NCBI GenBank assembly: GCA_947165485.1
Contig: CAMVAP010000007.1
Location: forward strand, 1-64,000
Length of the DNA stretch: 64,000 nucleotides
Origin: an uncultured Prevotellaceae bacterium
GTDB taxonomy: Bacteria; Bacteroidota; Bacteroidia; Bacteroidales; Muribaculaceae
Direction of reading: 5' to 3'
Part shown: positions 48,589 through 58,370 of the stretch, piece after piece
Layout of the letters: the number at the start of each line of letters is the position of its first letter
How positions within the stretch are numbered: position 1 is the first letter of the stretch
The notes under the pieces: model-generated
The model's database searches: none
Told to the model about the DNA's origin: nothing
What the model saw: only the letters and a program-made list of their open reading frames with translations
Translations under genes and position numbers: made by a program

Positions 48589-50008
48589 TCTTGCGTTACT
48601 CGTCCTCATGCTATTGCCTGCGGTATTCACTTTCTCCTCGTGTAGTAGTGAAGACCCGGATGACCCCACGCCCAGCGTGACCGTGGTCTTGCGCGGGCAG
48701 ACCATTGCCGAGGGTGCCGAGGTGGATCCTGAAACCACCACTGTGCTCACGCTGACCTATAACACGACGGTCAAGGTCGTTTCCTCGACGGGTATCACGC
48801 TCAACGGCACCGCTGTTGCTGCCAAGAGCAATTCTCAGACAACGATGGCGGTAGATATCCCGTTATCGCTCGTTGCTGGCACTAACTACACTGTCAAGGT
48901 GGCCAAGGGCGCTATCGTTTCGACTACCGACGCTTCGGCATCGGTTCCAGAGTTTACCTTGAACTTCAAGACCAAGCAGGCTACCGTGATTCCTCCTGCC
49001 CAGGACCAGGAACCAGTGTTTGCTACTACCGAACCTGCCAAGAAACTGCTGGCTTACCTGTGGTCTCAGTATGGCAGCAAGACCATCTCAAGCGTCATGG
49101 CCGAGGTGAACTGGAATCATCGTTTGGCCGACTATGTGAAGGGTGTGACCGGTAAATATCCGGCCATGAACTGCTATGACTTCATCCAAATCTATGTTCC
49201 CGAGAACAACTGGATCAACTACAACGACATAACGCCTGTCAAGGAGTGGTCCGACGCTGGTGGTATCGTCCAGCTCATGTGGCACTTCAACGTGCCGCTC
49301 ACCGAGAGCACCGTGCCCGGTAGCGATGGCTCAGGCGTAACCTGCACGCCCAGTCAGACCACTTTCAAGGCTTCCAATGCCTTGACTAGCGGCACTTGGG
49401 AAAACCAGTGGTTCTATGGCCAGATGGACAAGGTGGTCAGCGTCTTGCTCAAGTTGCAGGATGCAGGCATCGCTGCCATGTGGCGTCCCTTCCACGAGGG
49501 CGCAGGCAATGCCTGTGCCAAGCAACAGGCCTCTTGGACCAAGGCCTGGTTCTGGTGGGGATATGACGGCGCCGATACCTACAAGAAGTTGTGGGTTGCC
49601 ATGTTTGACTACTTCAAGCAGAAGGGCGTGAAAAACCTCATCTGGGTATGGACCACTCAGAATTACAACGGCAACAGCTCCACCTACAACCAGGACACCG
49701 ATTGGTATCCCGGCAACGAATATGTGGATATCATTGCCCGCGACCTGTACGCCTACAACGCCGCGCAGAACAAGCAGGAGTTTGATGAAATTCAGGCTAC
49801 CTATAGCGGCAAGATGGTGATCTTGGGCGAGTGTGGCGTTGACGGTAGCAATAGCTTTGCCAACATTTCCGACATCTGGGGTGCTGGAGCCAAGTGGGGT
49901 TCGTTCATGGTGTGGTATGGCAGCAACTTCTGCAGCGATACTTGGTGGAAAAACGCCATGAGCAATGCCTATGTCATTACCCGTGACCAACTGCCCGACC
50001 TCAAGTAA
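48566..50008 (+). CDS. GH26 beta-mannanase lipoprotein with N-terminal Ig-like domain
   Basis: Lipobox FTFSSCSSED; KTISSVMAEVNW, AAMWRPFHEGAGNA...WFWWGYDG, MVILGECGVDG. Confidence 0.88.
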   Translation: MKRNHLVNLALLVLMLLPAVFTFSSCSSEDPDDPTPSVTVVLRGQTIAEGAEVDPETTTVLTLTYNTTVKVVSSTGITLNGTAVAAKSNSQTTMAVDIPLSLVAGTNYTVKVAKGAIVSTTDASASVPEFTLNFKTKQATVIPPAQDQEPVFATTEPAKKLLAYLWSQYGSKTISSVMAEVNWNHRLADYVKGVTGKYPAMNCYDFIQIYVPENNWINYNDITPVKEWSDAGGIVQLMWHFNVPLTESTVPGSDGSGVTCTPSQTTFKASNALTSGTWENQWFYGQMDKVVSVLLKLQDAGIAAMWRPFHEGAGNACAKQQASWTKAWFWWGYDGADTYKKLWVAMFDYFKQKGVKNLIWVWTTQNYNGNSSTYNQDTDWYPGNEYVDIIARDLYAYNAAQNKQEFDEIQATYSGKMVILGECGVDGSNSFANISDIWGAGAKWGSFMVWYGSNFCSDTWWKNAMSNAYVITRDQLPDLK

Positions 50009-50029
50009 TTATTTAAAACAAAGGAAACG

Positions 50030-50068
50030 AAAAAGGCTGAACCTCGGATGGCGGGATTCAGCCTTTTT
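50030..50068 (+). terminator. Rho-independent terminator after GH26 gene
   Basis: AAAAAGGCTGAA / TTCAGCCTTTTT perfect 12-bp stem. Confidence 0.85.
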
Positions 50069-50113
50069 CCCCTGTTTTCCGCATTGGGGCACGCCGTTGT
50101 GTTGCTCTAGAGA

Positions 50114-50399
50114 AGCAGGTCGAAGGCCTGCACAAGGCCAGCGGCCTTGACTTGAGGTAACACCACGGCGCGAGGGCTGTAGGTCCTCGTGGCGTGGTGG
50201 CTCGAATGCTACTCACGATGGGCCCTGAAGGGGGCCACTAACTGCGACATTTCCTAAGCCTGTGGTGTGTGGCCCTCTACGAGGCCCGTTCTCTCTAGCT
50301 TCCCTTTCCCCATGCCACACAGACCTATCGGCCTGTGCGCCATGGGGTTGCCATAATTCAAGGCCCACGGCCTTGTCAAGGTCTTTCGACCTTTTCTGC
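50114..50399. repeat. Nested-hairpin palindromic repeat, copy B
   Basis: Starts GCAGGTCGAAGGCCTGCACAAGGCCAGCGGCCTTGACTTGAGG as in copy A; shares GGGCCCTGAAGGGGGCCACT core. Confidence 0.85.
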
Positions 50400-50508
50400 C
50401 AGATAAAAACAGCACGGGACACGCCATTTTGCAAAATCCGATGCGCTAATTCCGTGAAGATCAGTCGCAATCTCTTATATCAAAATACTAGTGCGGAAAA
50501 CAGGAGCA

Positions 50509-50545
50509 GGGAGGATACCATCGGGCACCCTCCCTGTTTTTTTGT
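50509..50545. terminator. Terminator-like hairpin downstream of GH5 gene
   Basis: CAGGGAGG / CCTCCCTG followed by T7. Confidence 0.6.
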
Positions 50546-50565
50546 AACTGCTGTTAGGCAAGAGT

Positions 50566-52044
50566 TTATTTATACACGTTGACAATCGAGTCGGCAACTT
50601 GTTCCATCGTCCACTTGAAGGTGGCCTCGCTGCGGTCGGCTCCGTCAACGAGCAGCATCCAGTGGAACGAGGCGGCACCGTACTTCTTGCACAGGCGGCT
50701 CATGTCGCCAGATTGCTTGCCAGCCTCGGCCTTTTGTGCAGGGGTGCTGTTCTGGTTGATGGTAATTTCGCCGGCGCCGTTGGTGCCATACTCGCCGATG
50801 ATGACGGGATATCCCTTGGAGATGAAGTAGGTTTCCAAATCCTTGAACATGCTCTTGAGGTACTCGCGGCATTCGCTGGTCCAGGTCATGTTGTAAACGT
50901 GCAACCAATCCCAGGGGTCATAGGAGTGAACCTCGACGGCGATGTGGCTCTGGTTGCCGCATGGGTCGGTGGGGATGGTGAGACCGTTCAACACGGCGGT
51001 ACCATGGGCGGCAGCATAGGTCGAAACAATCAGGTTCCTGTAGGTGTTGTTGCCACCAGTGGCACGCACTGTCTCGACAAACTTAGCGGCATGCTGGTTC
51101 ACGTACTCGAGATCGGACAGATTGCTTGGCTGGTTCCACTGCTGGGCAGTGTTGAGCATCTCGTTATAGCCTTCAAACAGCAGGTGATGGTCGTAGTTCT
51201 TGAAACGGGTGGCAATCTGTGTCCACAGCTTGGCATAGCGGTCGAGTTGTAGCGTCGGGCTGGCGACAACCCATGCCGCATTGTGGGCACCGGTGTCGTG
51301 GTGCACATTGAGGATGCAATACATGCCCTGGTTGATGACATAGTCCACAACCTCCTGCACGCGGTTCATCCATGCCTCGTCAACGTTGCCCTGCTCATCC
51401 ATGTGCTGGAACCAGGTCACGGGAACGCGGATGCCCTTGAAACCTTTCTCCTTGAAAGCCTGCATCAGGTGGGCATCGGTGATGGGCTGACCCCATGCGG
51501 TCTCATATTTGTAGGGCTCCTGATGGTTACCAATCCAGTCACCGTAGCTGTCGAGCGTATTGCCCAAGTTCCAGCCGGGGGCCATGTTGATAACAGCCTG
51601 AGCAGCCGACTCGTGGCCGTCGGGGGCATTGGGGTTGGGCAACTCGGTCTTCTTGGTGGTAAAGTTCAGTGTATAGGCTGGTGCTGCCACGCCGTCGGTG
51701 TTCTTGATGACTCCGGCGGGGATGGTGATGGTCACGGCCTGGCCTTCTTCGGCACAGGTGGCGGTGAACATCAGGGAGGCGCTCATGGTGCGCACGTTGC
51801 TGATGGTGGCTCCAGTAGCCTCAATCTTGCTGATGTCGCTGGCCGTCATGGTGATCGTCTTGTCGTAGGTGATGGTCACGCCGATGGCACCTGGTTCTAC
51901 TGTCGTTGAGCCTTTCTCGGGCGATGTGCTGACCACGGCAGGAGCTGTCAGCTTGGGTTTGTCGGGTTCGTCGTTGCCGCTGCAGGCCGTGAAACCGAGG
52001 GTCAATGCGGCCATCAGGATGAATGATAAAAATTTGATGTTCAT
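50566..52044 (-). CDS. GH5 endo-glycanase lipoprotein (GH5_4-like) with N-terminal Ig-like domain
   Basis: GWNLGNTLDSYGDW, GFKGIRVPVTWFQHMD, LLFEGYNEML, PVIIGEYGTNG; lipobox GFTACSGNDEPD. Confidence 0.87.
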   Translation of the reverse strand: MNIKFLSFILMAALTLGFTACSGNDEPDKPKLTAPAVVSTSPEKGSTTVEPGAIGVTITYDKTITMTASDISKIEATGATISNVRTMSASLMFTATCAEEGQAVTITIPAGVIKNTDGVAAPAYTLNFTTKKTELPNPNAPDGHESAAQAVINMAPGWNLGNTLDSYGDWIGNHQEPYKYETAWGQPITDAHLMQAFKEKGFKGIRVPVTWFQHMDEQGNVDEAWMNRVQEVVDYVINQGMYCILNVHHDTGAHNAAWVVASPTLQLDRYAKLWTQIATRFKNYDHHLLFEGYNEMLNTAQQWNQPSNLSDLEYVNQHAAKFVETVRATGGNNTYRNLIVSTYAAAHGTAVLNGLTIPTDPCGNQSHIAVEVHSYDPWDWLHVYNMTWTSECREYLKSMFKDLETYFISKGYPVIIGEYGTNGAGEITINQNSTPAQKAEAGKQSGDMSRLCKKYGAASFHWMLLVDGADRSEATFKWTMEQVADSIVNVYK

Positions 52045-52142
52045 AATGATATATAGTTGTTTTAGTTGTTAGTTGTTAGTTTTTAGTTTTTATGCGTTAG
52101 GTTTTCGGACGCGGATGCCAACTAGAAACTAGGGACTAGAAA

Positions 52143-53579
52143 CTATTTGTCGGTACGGAAAGGAACAACGGGCAGACCGCGCATGTTCTTGAGGTTCCCA
52201 ATTTGGAATGACTTGAAGCAGTAGCGCACTGCCACTGGTTCGGGCACCTCGCTCGACGATACCATGATTGACTTGTGGCTCTCGTTGAGCGTGGCCTGGG
52301 CGGTCTTGAACACGCCGTCGGCCCCTGCTATCTCAAATCCCTCGATGTCCTGCCAGGGCGAGAGCCCATCGTCGGCATGCTTGAAGAATACCTCGACTTG
52401 GTTGCCTTCGATTTGCATGTGGTCATACTCGGGTGACTCGCAAGCGATGTTCTTGTAGCCATAGGTGCGGTTCAGGGCCATATAGGCCAGGCGGTTGCCC
52501 ACCTCTCGCTTCTGTGCAGGATGTATCTGGTTGATCTCGTAGGGCTTGACCAGGTCGTTGGTCGAGACGATGCCGCAGTTCTCGATAAGTTGTGCGGCAT
52601 GGTGCTGGGCTTCACGCAGCAGCGCTGAACTCAGCCACTCGCCATAGCCGCCATAAGGTGCGATTTCCACCAGATAGAACGGCAGTTGCTGGGCTGTGCC
52701 GCCAAAGTCCTTGCGCCACGTGTCAACCATGTCTTTCAAGCGCTGGGCATAGGTCCCTTCTTTGCCTACATTGGATTCACCCTGATACCAGATAAAGCCG
52801 CGGATGGTGTAATGGCGCAAGGGGTGCAACATGCCGTTATACATGATGACGGGGGTGTAGTAGTTCCACCAGTTGCCGTCCCAGCCTTCTTTTTGCTCCT
52901 TGGCGATATCGATGTCGTCATAGGTCTTGACGATTTCCTGGGGAATCCAGCCTTCGACCTTTGAACCGCCCCAGGCACAGGCAATCACGCCCACGGGGAT
53001 GTCGAGCACGCGTTGCAGCATCTGGCCGAAGAAGAAGCCTGTTGCGCTCATCCATGGCGCGGTGTCGGGCGTGGGCACGAGCCATGTGCCGGGCACCTCC
53101 TCGACGGGCTTGGTCTGTCCGTTTTGCTTGATTTGCGCGACGCGCAGCCAGCGGTTCTCACGTGCGGTGGCGATGACCTCGTTGGAATTCTCGACAGGAC
53201 AGTTCCAAAATCCGTTCAGGGGCATCTCCATGTTGGATTGTCCCGAGGCCAACCACACCTCGCCGATGAGCACCCGCTCCAGCACCGTTTGTTGTATGCC
53301 GTTCTCGCTGAGCGCGATGCGGTGCTCTTGCTTGGCTGCAGCGGGTGTGGGCAGCATCAGTGACCAGTTGCCGTTCTTGTCGGCTTGGGTTGTCACCGGC
53401 TGGCCCAGCCAGTCGGCATCGGCGCTCACAGTGGCATTAGCATTGGCCTTGCCCCACAAGCGGGCTTGGGTGCGTTGTTGCAGCACCATGTCGTTGCCGA
53501 TGATTTCTGGCAGTTGGATGGCAGCTTGTGCTGTGCACCACAGTGCAAGAAGCAATAGTAAACTTAAGTTTCTCTTCAT
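52143..53579 (-). CDS. SASA/DUF303-type carbohydrate acetylesterase
   Basis: LASGQSNMEMPL, IACAWGGSKVEGWIP, GFIWYQGESNVG, INQIHPAQKREVGNRLA; start chosen at MKRNLSLLLLLALWCTAQAA. Confidence 0.88.
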   Translation of the reverse strand: MKRNLSLLLLLALWCTAQAAIQLPEIIGNDMVLQQRTQARLWGKANANATVSADADWLGQPVTTQADKNGNWSLMLPTPAAAKQEHRIALSENGIQQTVLERVLIGEVWLASGQSNMEMPLNGFWNCPVENSNEVIATARENRWLRVAQIKQNGQTKPVEEVPGTWLVPTPDTAPWMSATGFFFGQMLQRVLDIPVGVIACAWGGSKVEGWIPQEIVKTYDDIDIAKEQKEGWDGNWWNYYTPVIMYNGMLHPLRHYTIRGFIWYQGESNVGKEGTYAQRLKDMVDTWRKDFGGTAQQLPFYLVEIAPYGGYGEWLSSALLREAQHHAAQLIENCGIVSTNDLVKPYEINQIHPAQKREVGNRLAYMALNRTYGYKNIACESPEYDHMQIEGNQVEVFFKHADDGLSPWQDIEGFEIAGADGVFKTAQATLNESHKSIMVSSSEVPEPVAVRYCFKSFQIGNLKNMRGLPVVPFRTDK

Positions 53580-53611
53580 TGTGTTGATTATTTGATTTCT
53601 TGTTATATATA

Positions 53612-54508
53612 CTAGATGATGATTTTGGTCTTGCGGTATTTCTTGCGGAACTCCGACGGACTGCAGCCCTTGCCTTTCTTGAACTGGCGGTTGAAGTTGC
53701 TCAATGTATTGAAACCACAGCTGTAACTGATCTCGGCAATGGTGCTCGTGGTATCGACAAGCATCCGGGTCGCATAGCCCAAGCGCACGTCGATGATGTA
53801 CTCGTTGAGCGTCTTGCCTGTGCGCAGTTTGAAGAATCGCGAGAATGCACTCGGCGTCATGCCGGCCATGTCGCACAACTGCGTGAGGCGAAGCGGCTCC
53901 ATGTAGTGCGCATCGATGTAGTTTTTCACCTTGAGCACACGGCGCGAGTCGCTGGTCACCGGTACCTGGGCAAAGGCCGACGACGAGAGTTCGGTGGCTT
54001 CGCCCTTGGACAGTTCATACAGGATGTCGAGCAGTTCCAGCACGGCCACAAAGCCCTCTTTAATGCTCGACAGATTGGTGAGTTGGCGATACACCCGCAT
54101 GATGGATGACATGGGGAAGGCCAGACCCTTGCGTGCCCGCACCAGCATCTTGTAGATGGGGTCAAACGGGTTGGTCAGGAATGCACTGCTCTTGTGGTCA
54201 AAATCAAGGCGGAACTGAATCGTGATTTCGTGAATGTCGGTTGCAGGGCGTCCGTTCTGCTCCCAGGCGTGTTCCAACTCGGGACTGGTGATGAGCACGA
54301 GGTCATAGGGGCCTATCACCTCGTTGCTGTCGCCCACCACGCGCAGGCAGCCTGCCGCATTTTCCACAAAGTTCAGCTCCACAATGTTCATCATGTCATG
54401 ACAGTGGATGGGATAGTTGAACTCGCTCTTATAGCGGTCGGCGACATACATGAAGTCTCTGTCGCCCAGCGGCATGATTTCGTGCAGAACTATTGAATCA
54501 GATTTCAT
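53612..54508 (-). CDS. AraC-family transcriptional regulator
   Basis: C-terminal HTH: LTQLCDMAGMTPSAFSRFFKLRTGKTLNEYIIDVRLGYATRMLVDTTSTIAEISYSCGFNTLSNFNRQFKKGKGCSPSEFRK. Confidence 0.95.
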   Translation of the reverse strand: MKSDSIVLHEIMPLGDRDFMYVADRYKSEFNYPIHCHDMMNIVELNFVENAAGCLRVVGDSNEVIGPYDLVLITSPELEHAWEQNGRPATDIHEITIQFRLDFDHKSSAFLTNPFDPIYKMLVRARKGLAFPMSSIMRVYRQLTNLSSIKEGFVAVLELLDILYELSKGEATELSSSAFAQVPVTSDSRRVLKVKNYIDAHYMEPLRLTQLCDMAGMTPSAFSRFFKLRTGKTLNEYIIDVRLGYATRMLVDTTSTIAEISYSCGFNTLSNFNRQFKKGKGCSPSEFRKKYRKTKIII

Positions 54509-54537
54509 TTTCTAGTCCTTTCTATTCAATAATCTGG

Positions 54538-56100
54538 TTAATACTCTTGATAGCCATAGTCAGTGAAGTCGGCATAGAATCCTCTGGAACCTTGTGCGTA
54601 CAAGGCCAGGACTACGCCCGTGAATCCTCCGGCCATCTCGGTACTCAACAGGGTGCAACTTTGAGTGCCCAGCTCGTACCAAGTCGAGCCGCCATCGGTC
54701 GAGCATTCATATCGGTAGGTGAGGCCGTCGCTGGTAATCCGCAGCCGTGCGCTCGCTGCATCGGCCTTATACGTCTTGATCTCACACATGGTCTTGAGGC
54801 GGCATTCCAGCTTCACAATCAGTTCATTGTTCTGGCGGCTGCATGACAGCGAATGCCATCCGTCGTGAATCTGATAAACGATCAGTCCGGCCTCGTCGCC
54901 TGGGATGCTATTGCTCGGCTCAACATCCACCTGCACTACGATGCGTTCGCTTGTCTGGCGCATGCCGATGAAGGTGGGATGGTCGGTCTTGGCAACGGGT
55001 TGCCCGGCGTGCAGGCGCAGGCGGCCATCAGTGCGTTCATAGTTGGCCTCGATGGGGCTCTGCATGTGCATCCACATGGGGCGCTCGGGCCAGGCCATGA
55101 GGTCATCGTGGGTGACGGTGCGCAGCTTGCGCACGGGCGCGCCGCCCAAGTTGGCCTGCATCAGCGTGTCGATGGGTTCACCGCCGTTCACAACGGGCCA
55201 GCCGCCCTCGGGCCATTGTACGGAAGCCAGATAGGTCTCACGCCCCAGGTGGTGATAACTGCCGCCATAGTTGCGGTAGGCCAGAAAGGCTACCCACCAC
55301 GAGCCGTCGGGGGCCTGCACAAAGTCACCGTGTCCCGTGCCCTGCACCTGCATGGCTTGGCCCTTCTGGCTGCAATTGGTCATGATGGGATTAGCGGGAT
55401 TGGAGATGTAGGGACCCTCGATGTTCTTGCTGCGGGCTATCGTGAGCGAGTGGGCCAGTTCTGTGCCGCCCTCCGAGATGAGCAGATAGTAGTAGCCGTC
55501 TTTTTTGTAGATGTGCGGCGCCTCGGGATAACGGCCTCCGTCACCGCACCACAGGGCAACGCTCTCGGTGAGCTGTTCGCCCGTTTTGTCATCGATCTCG
55601 CACAGCCAGATTTTGTCGCCGGGGTTGCTCACCATGTAGCAATGCCCGTTTTCCCAGTACAGCGACGGGTCAATGCCCTGTTGCTTGAGCCAGATGGGCT
55701 CGCTCCATGGGCCGCGAGGGTCGGTGGCCGTGACCATGAAGTTGCCGCCGTTGCCCACGTTGGTCGTGATCATGTAGAAGGTGCCCTCGTGATAGCGGAT
55801 GGTGGTGGCATAGATGCCCAGCCACGACGAGGCTTGGTGGAGCGGTAGCTGTGATTCGCGGGTAAGCACGTTGCCGATTTGCTCCCAGTTCACGAGGTCG
55901 GTGCTGTGATAGATGGGCACGCCGGGGAAGTACTGGAATGTGGAATTGACGACATAGTAGTCGTTACCCACACGGCAAATCGACGGGTCGGGGTTGAAAC
56001 CTGGTATGACGGGATTCAGAAAGGCGCCTGACGGTTGTGCCGTGAGCTGCAAGGCTATGATGACACTTGCCGCAAGACAGAGCAATCGTTGCAATTTCAT
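54538..56100 (-). CDS. GH43 beta-xylosidase/arabinofuranosidase-like
   Basis: NPVIPGFNPDPSICRVGNDYYVVNSTFQYFPGVPIYHSTDLVNW, RYPEAPHIYKKDGYYYLLISEGG, GTGHGDFVQAPDGSWW. Confidence 0.93.
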   Translation of the reverse strand: MKLQRLLCLAASVIIALQLTAQPSGAFLNPVIPGFNPDPSICRVGNDYYVVNSTFQYFPGVPIYHSTDLVNWEQIGNVLTRESQLPLHQASSWLGIYATTIRYHEGTFYMITTNVGNGGNFMVTATDPRGPWSEPIWLKQQGIDPSLYWENGHCYMVSNPGDKIWLCEIDDKTGEQLTESVALWCGDGGRYPEAPHIYKKDGYYYLLISEGGTELAHSLTIARSKNIEGPYISNPANPIMTNCSQKGQAMQVQGTGHGDFVQAPDGSWWVAFLAYRNYGGSYHHLGRETYLASVQWPEGGWPVVNGGEPIDTLMQANLGGAPVRKLRTVTHDDLMAWPERPMWMHMQSPIEANYERTDGRLRLHAGQPVAKTDHPTFIGMRQTSERIVVQVDVEPSNSIPGDEAGLIVYQIHDGWHSLSCSRQNNELIVKLECRLKTMCEIKTYKADAASARLRITSDGLTYRYECSTDGGSTWYELGTQSCTLLSTEMAGGFTGVVLALYAQGSRGFYADFTDYGYQEY

Positions 56101-56118
56101 TTGGCGTTTGATGTGGAA

Positions 56119-58320
56119 TCAATAGTTAAATTCAATATAGCAGCCCTCGTCGCTGGAGTTGGTGCTCATGTAGGCACGGAAGGTGCCGGGCTCAACGGTC
56201 CAGCCATGGATGGCTTCGCTATAGTATTTCAGATCATCGACCGTGATGGTGAATTCGGCTGTCTGGGTCTCGCCGGGGGCAAGGTTGAGTTTGACGAAGT
56301 TCTTGAGTTCCTTGCGCGGGCGGTCAACGCTGCATTCCATGTCACCGATGTAGAGCTGGACAATTTCCTTGCCTGACACCTTGCCCGTGTTGGTCACGGG
56401 AACGCTCACCGTGATGGGGGCGTCGTTGGTGATGATGGGCGAGGAGAGCCTAGGTTTGCCATACTTGAAGGTGGTGTAGCTCAAGCCGTAGCCAAAGGGG
56501 AACTGCGGCTCAACCTTGCGGGTGTCGAAGTGACGGTAGCCGATGTAGATGTCCTCGCTGTAGTAAACCTGGTTGTTCTCGCCGGGATAGGCCTTCTTGC
56601 CATATTCATAGTAGGGATAGTCTTCCAGTGCCTTGGCAAAGGTGAAGGGTAATTTGCCGCTGGGGTTGACCGTGCCGCTAAGCACGCCGGCCAGCGCGTC
56701 GCCGCCCATCGACCCCAGATACCAGCAGTGCAGCAGGCCCTTGATGTTGTTGAGCCAAGGCATCGCATAGGGGTTGCCGCCAAAGGTGATGACAATCATA
56801 TTCTTCTGGATTTTGGCCAGGCCCTTGATGAGCTCGTTCTGTTCAAATGACAGGTCATAGCCCAAGCGGTCACCGTTCTCGCAGTCCTCCTTGTGGTTCT
56901 TGTTCAGTCCGCCGATGTAGATGATGAGGCCGGCCTCTTTGGCCTTGCGCAGGGCCTCTTCTCTCAAGCGCACGCGCTCCGAGGGGTTGACTTCGTCCAC
57001 CTGGTCATACATGGCACGGCCCGAGAGATAACCCTGGGCATAATCCACCTTGTCGCCATAGAGTTTCTTGATGGCTTCGAGCGGGCTGATGTCGCGCAGG
57101 GTCTTGAGCTCCGATGAGCCTCCGCCCTGGGTGAGGCTACGGGTGGCGTTCTCGCCCACGACAAGAATCTTCTTGTAACGCTCGGGGGCAATGGGCAGGA
57201 TGTTCTTCTCGTTGCGCAGCAGGGTGATGCCTTCCTCGCCGATGGCTTGGCAGGCCTCGTAGTGGTCCTCGCTGCACTGCTTGCCGATGGCCTTATCGGG
57301 GTTCATGCAGGTGCGGAACATGGTGCGCAGCACGCGACGGACCTTGTCGTCGAGATAGGACACGTCGAGTTTGCCTTCCTTGATGAGCGTCTCCATTGGG
57401 CGGGCCATATAGTAGTCGTCGTAGGTATATTCCGATTCTTTGATCTTGCCGTCGGTAAAGGAGCCCATCTCGATATCGAGACCTCCAGTGGCGGCTTGCC
57501 AGGTGTCGGTCGTGCCGCCCCAGTCGCTGATGACGGCTCCGTCAAATCCCCACTGGCGTTTCAAGATGCCGTTGAGCAGCGAGTCGTGGTTGCAGCAGTG
57601 GATGCCTTGCCACAGGTTGTAGCTGCCCATGACGCTCCACACGTGGGCTTCCTCGACGGCCTTCTTGAAGGCGGGCAGATAAATCTCGTTGATGGCACGC
57701 TCGCTGGCGTTGACATTGACGGTAAAGCGGTCCTCCTCTTGATTGTTCAGGAAGAAGTGCTTGATGCAGCATGCCACGCCGTTGGCCTGGACTGCCTTGA
57801 TGTAGGGCACAGCCATCTCGCCGGCCAGATAGGGGTCTTCGCCCATGTATTCAAAGGCGCGGCCATTGAGCGGCAGGCGGGCCATGTTCACGCCAGGACC
57901 CAGCAGGATGTCCTTGCCGCGGAAGGCAAACTCCTCGCTCAAGGCGTTGCCGTAGAGTGCTGCCAAGTCACGGTTCCATGTCGCTGCCAGGCAGGTGAGC
58001 GACGGGAAGGCCACGATGCTGTCGTTGGTCCACTTGGCAGGTGACCAGGTGTTCCATTCCAGCTCCTCGCGCACACCGTGAGGACCGTCGTCCATGTTGA
58101 GTTGACGGATGCCGAGGCGGGGCACACCGGCGCTGGTGAACTTGCTCTGGGCGTGAATCACTTGGATTTTCTCATGCAGTGTCATGCGCGACAGCGCATC
58201 CTCAACGCGTTGTTCGATGGGCGCATTGTTATCCAAGTAGATCGGCTTCGTTTTTTGTGCCGATACGGTGGTCGTTGCCAGCAGCAGGGCGATGGCAATG
58301 GTCGAAATGAATCTTTTCAT
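56119..58320 (-). CDS. GH3 beta-glucosidase/beta-xylosidase-like
   Basis: LDNNAPIEQRVEDALSRMTLHEKI, CIKHFFLNNQE, GFDGAVISDWGGT; signal peptide. Confidence 0.93.
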   Translation of the reverse strand: MKRFISTIAIALLLATTTVSAQKTKPIYLDNNAPIEQRVEDALSRMTLHEKIQVIHAQSKFTSAGVPRLGIRQLNMDDGPHGVREELEWNTWSPAKWTNDSIVAFPSLTCLAATWNRDLAALYGNALSEEFAFRGKDILLGPGVNMARLPLNGRAFEYMGEDPYLAGEMAVPYIKAVQANGVACCIKHFFLNNQEEDRFTVNVNASERAINEIYLPAFKKAVEEAHVWSVMGSYNLWQGIHCCNHDSLLNGILKRQWGFDGAVISDWGGTTDTWQAATGGLDIEMGSFTDGKIKESEYTYDDYYMARPMETLIKEGKLDVSYLDDKVRRVLRTMFRTCMNPDKAIGKQCSEDHYEACQAIGEEGITLLRNEKNILPIAPERYKKILVVGENATRSLTQGGGSSELKTLRDISPLEAIKKLYGDKVDYAQGYLSGRAMYDQVDEVNPSERVRLREEALRKAKEAGLIIYIGGLNKNHKEDCENGDRLGYDLSFEQNELIKGLAKIQKNMIVITFGGNPYAMPWLNNIKGLLHCWYLGSMGGDALAGVLSGTVNPSGKLPFTFAKALEDYPYYEYGKKAYPGENNQVYYSEDIYIGYRHFDTRKVEPQFPFGYGLSYTTFKYGKPRLSSPIITNDAPITVSVPVTNTGKVSGKEIVQLYIGDMECSVDRPRKELKNFVKLNLAPGETQTAEFTITVDDLKYYSEAIHGWTVEPGTFRAYMSTNSSDEGCYIEFNY

Positions 58321-58370
58321 TATCTCTTGTTTGGGCTATTGGTTATCGCCTTTTGTTATTTACTCACACA

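Noticed and set aside
53580-53876. Long N-terminal extension of the acetylesterase ORF
   Set aside because: Runs into the AraC gene in another frame; a clear signal peptide starts at 53579.
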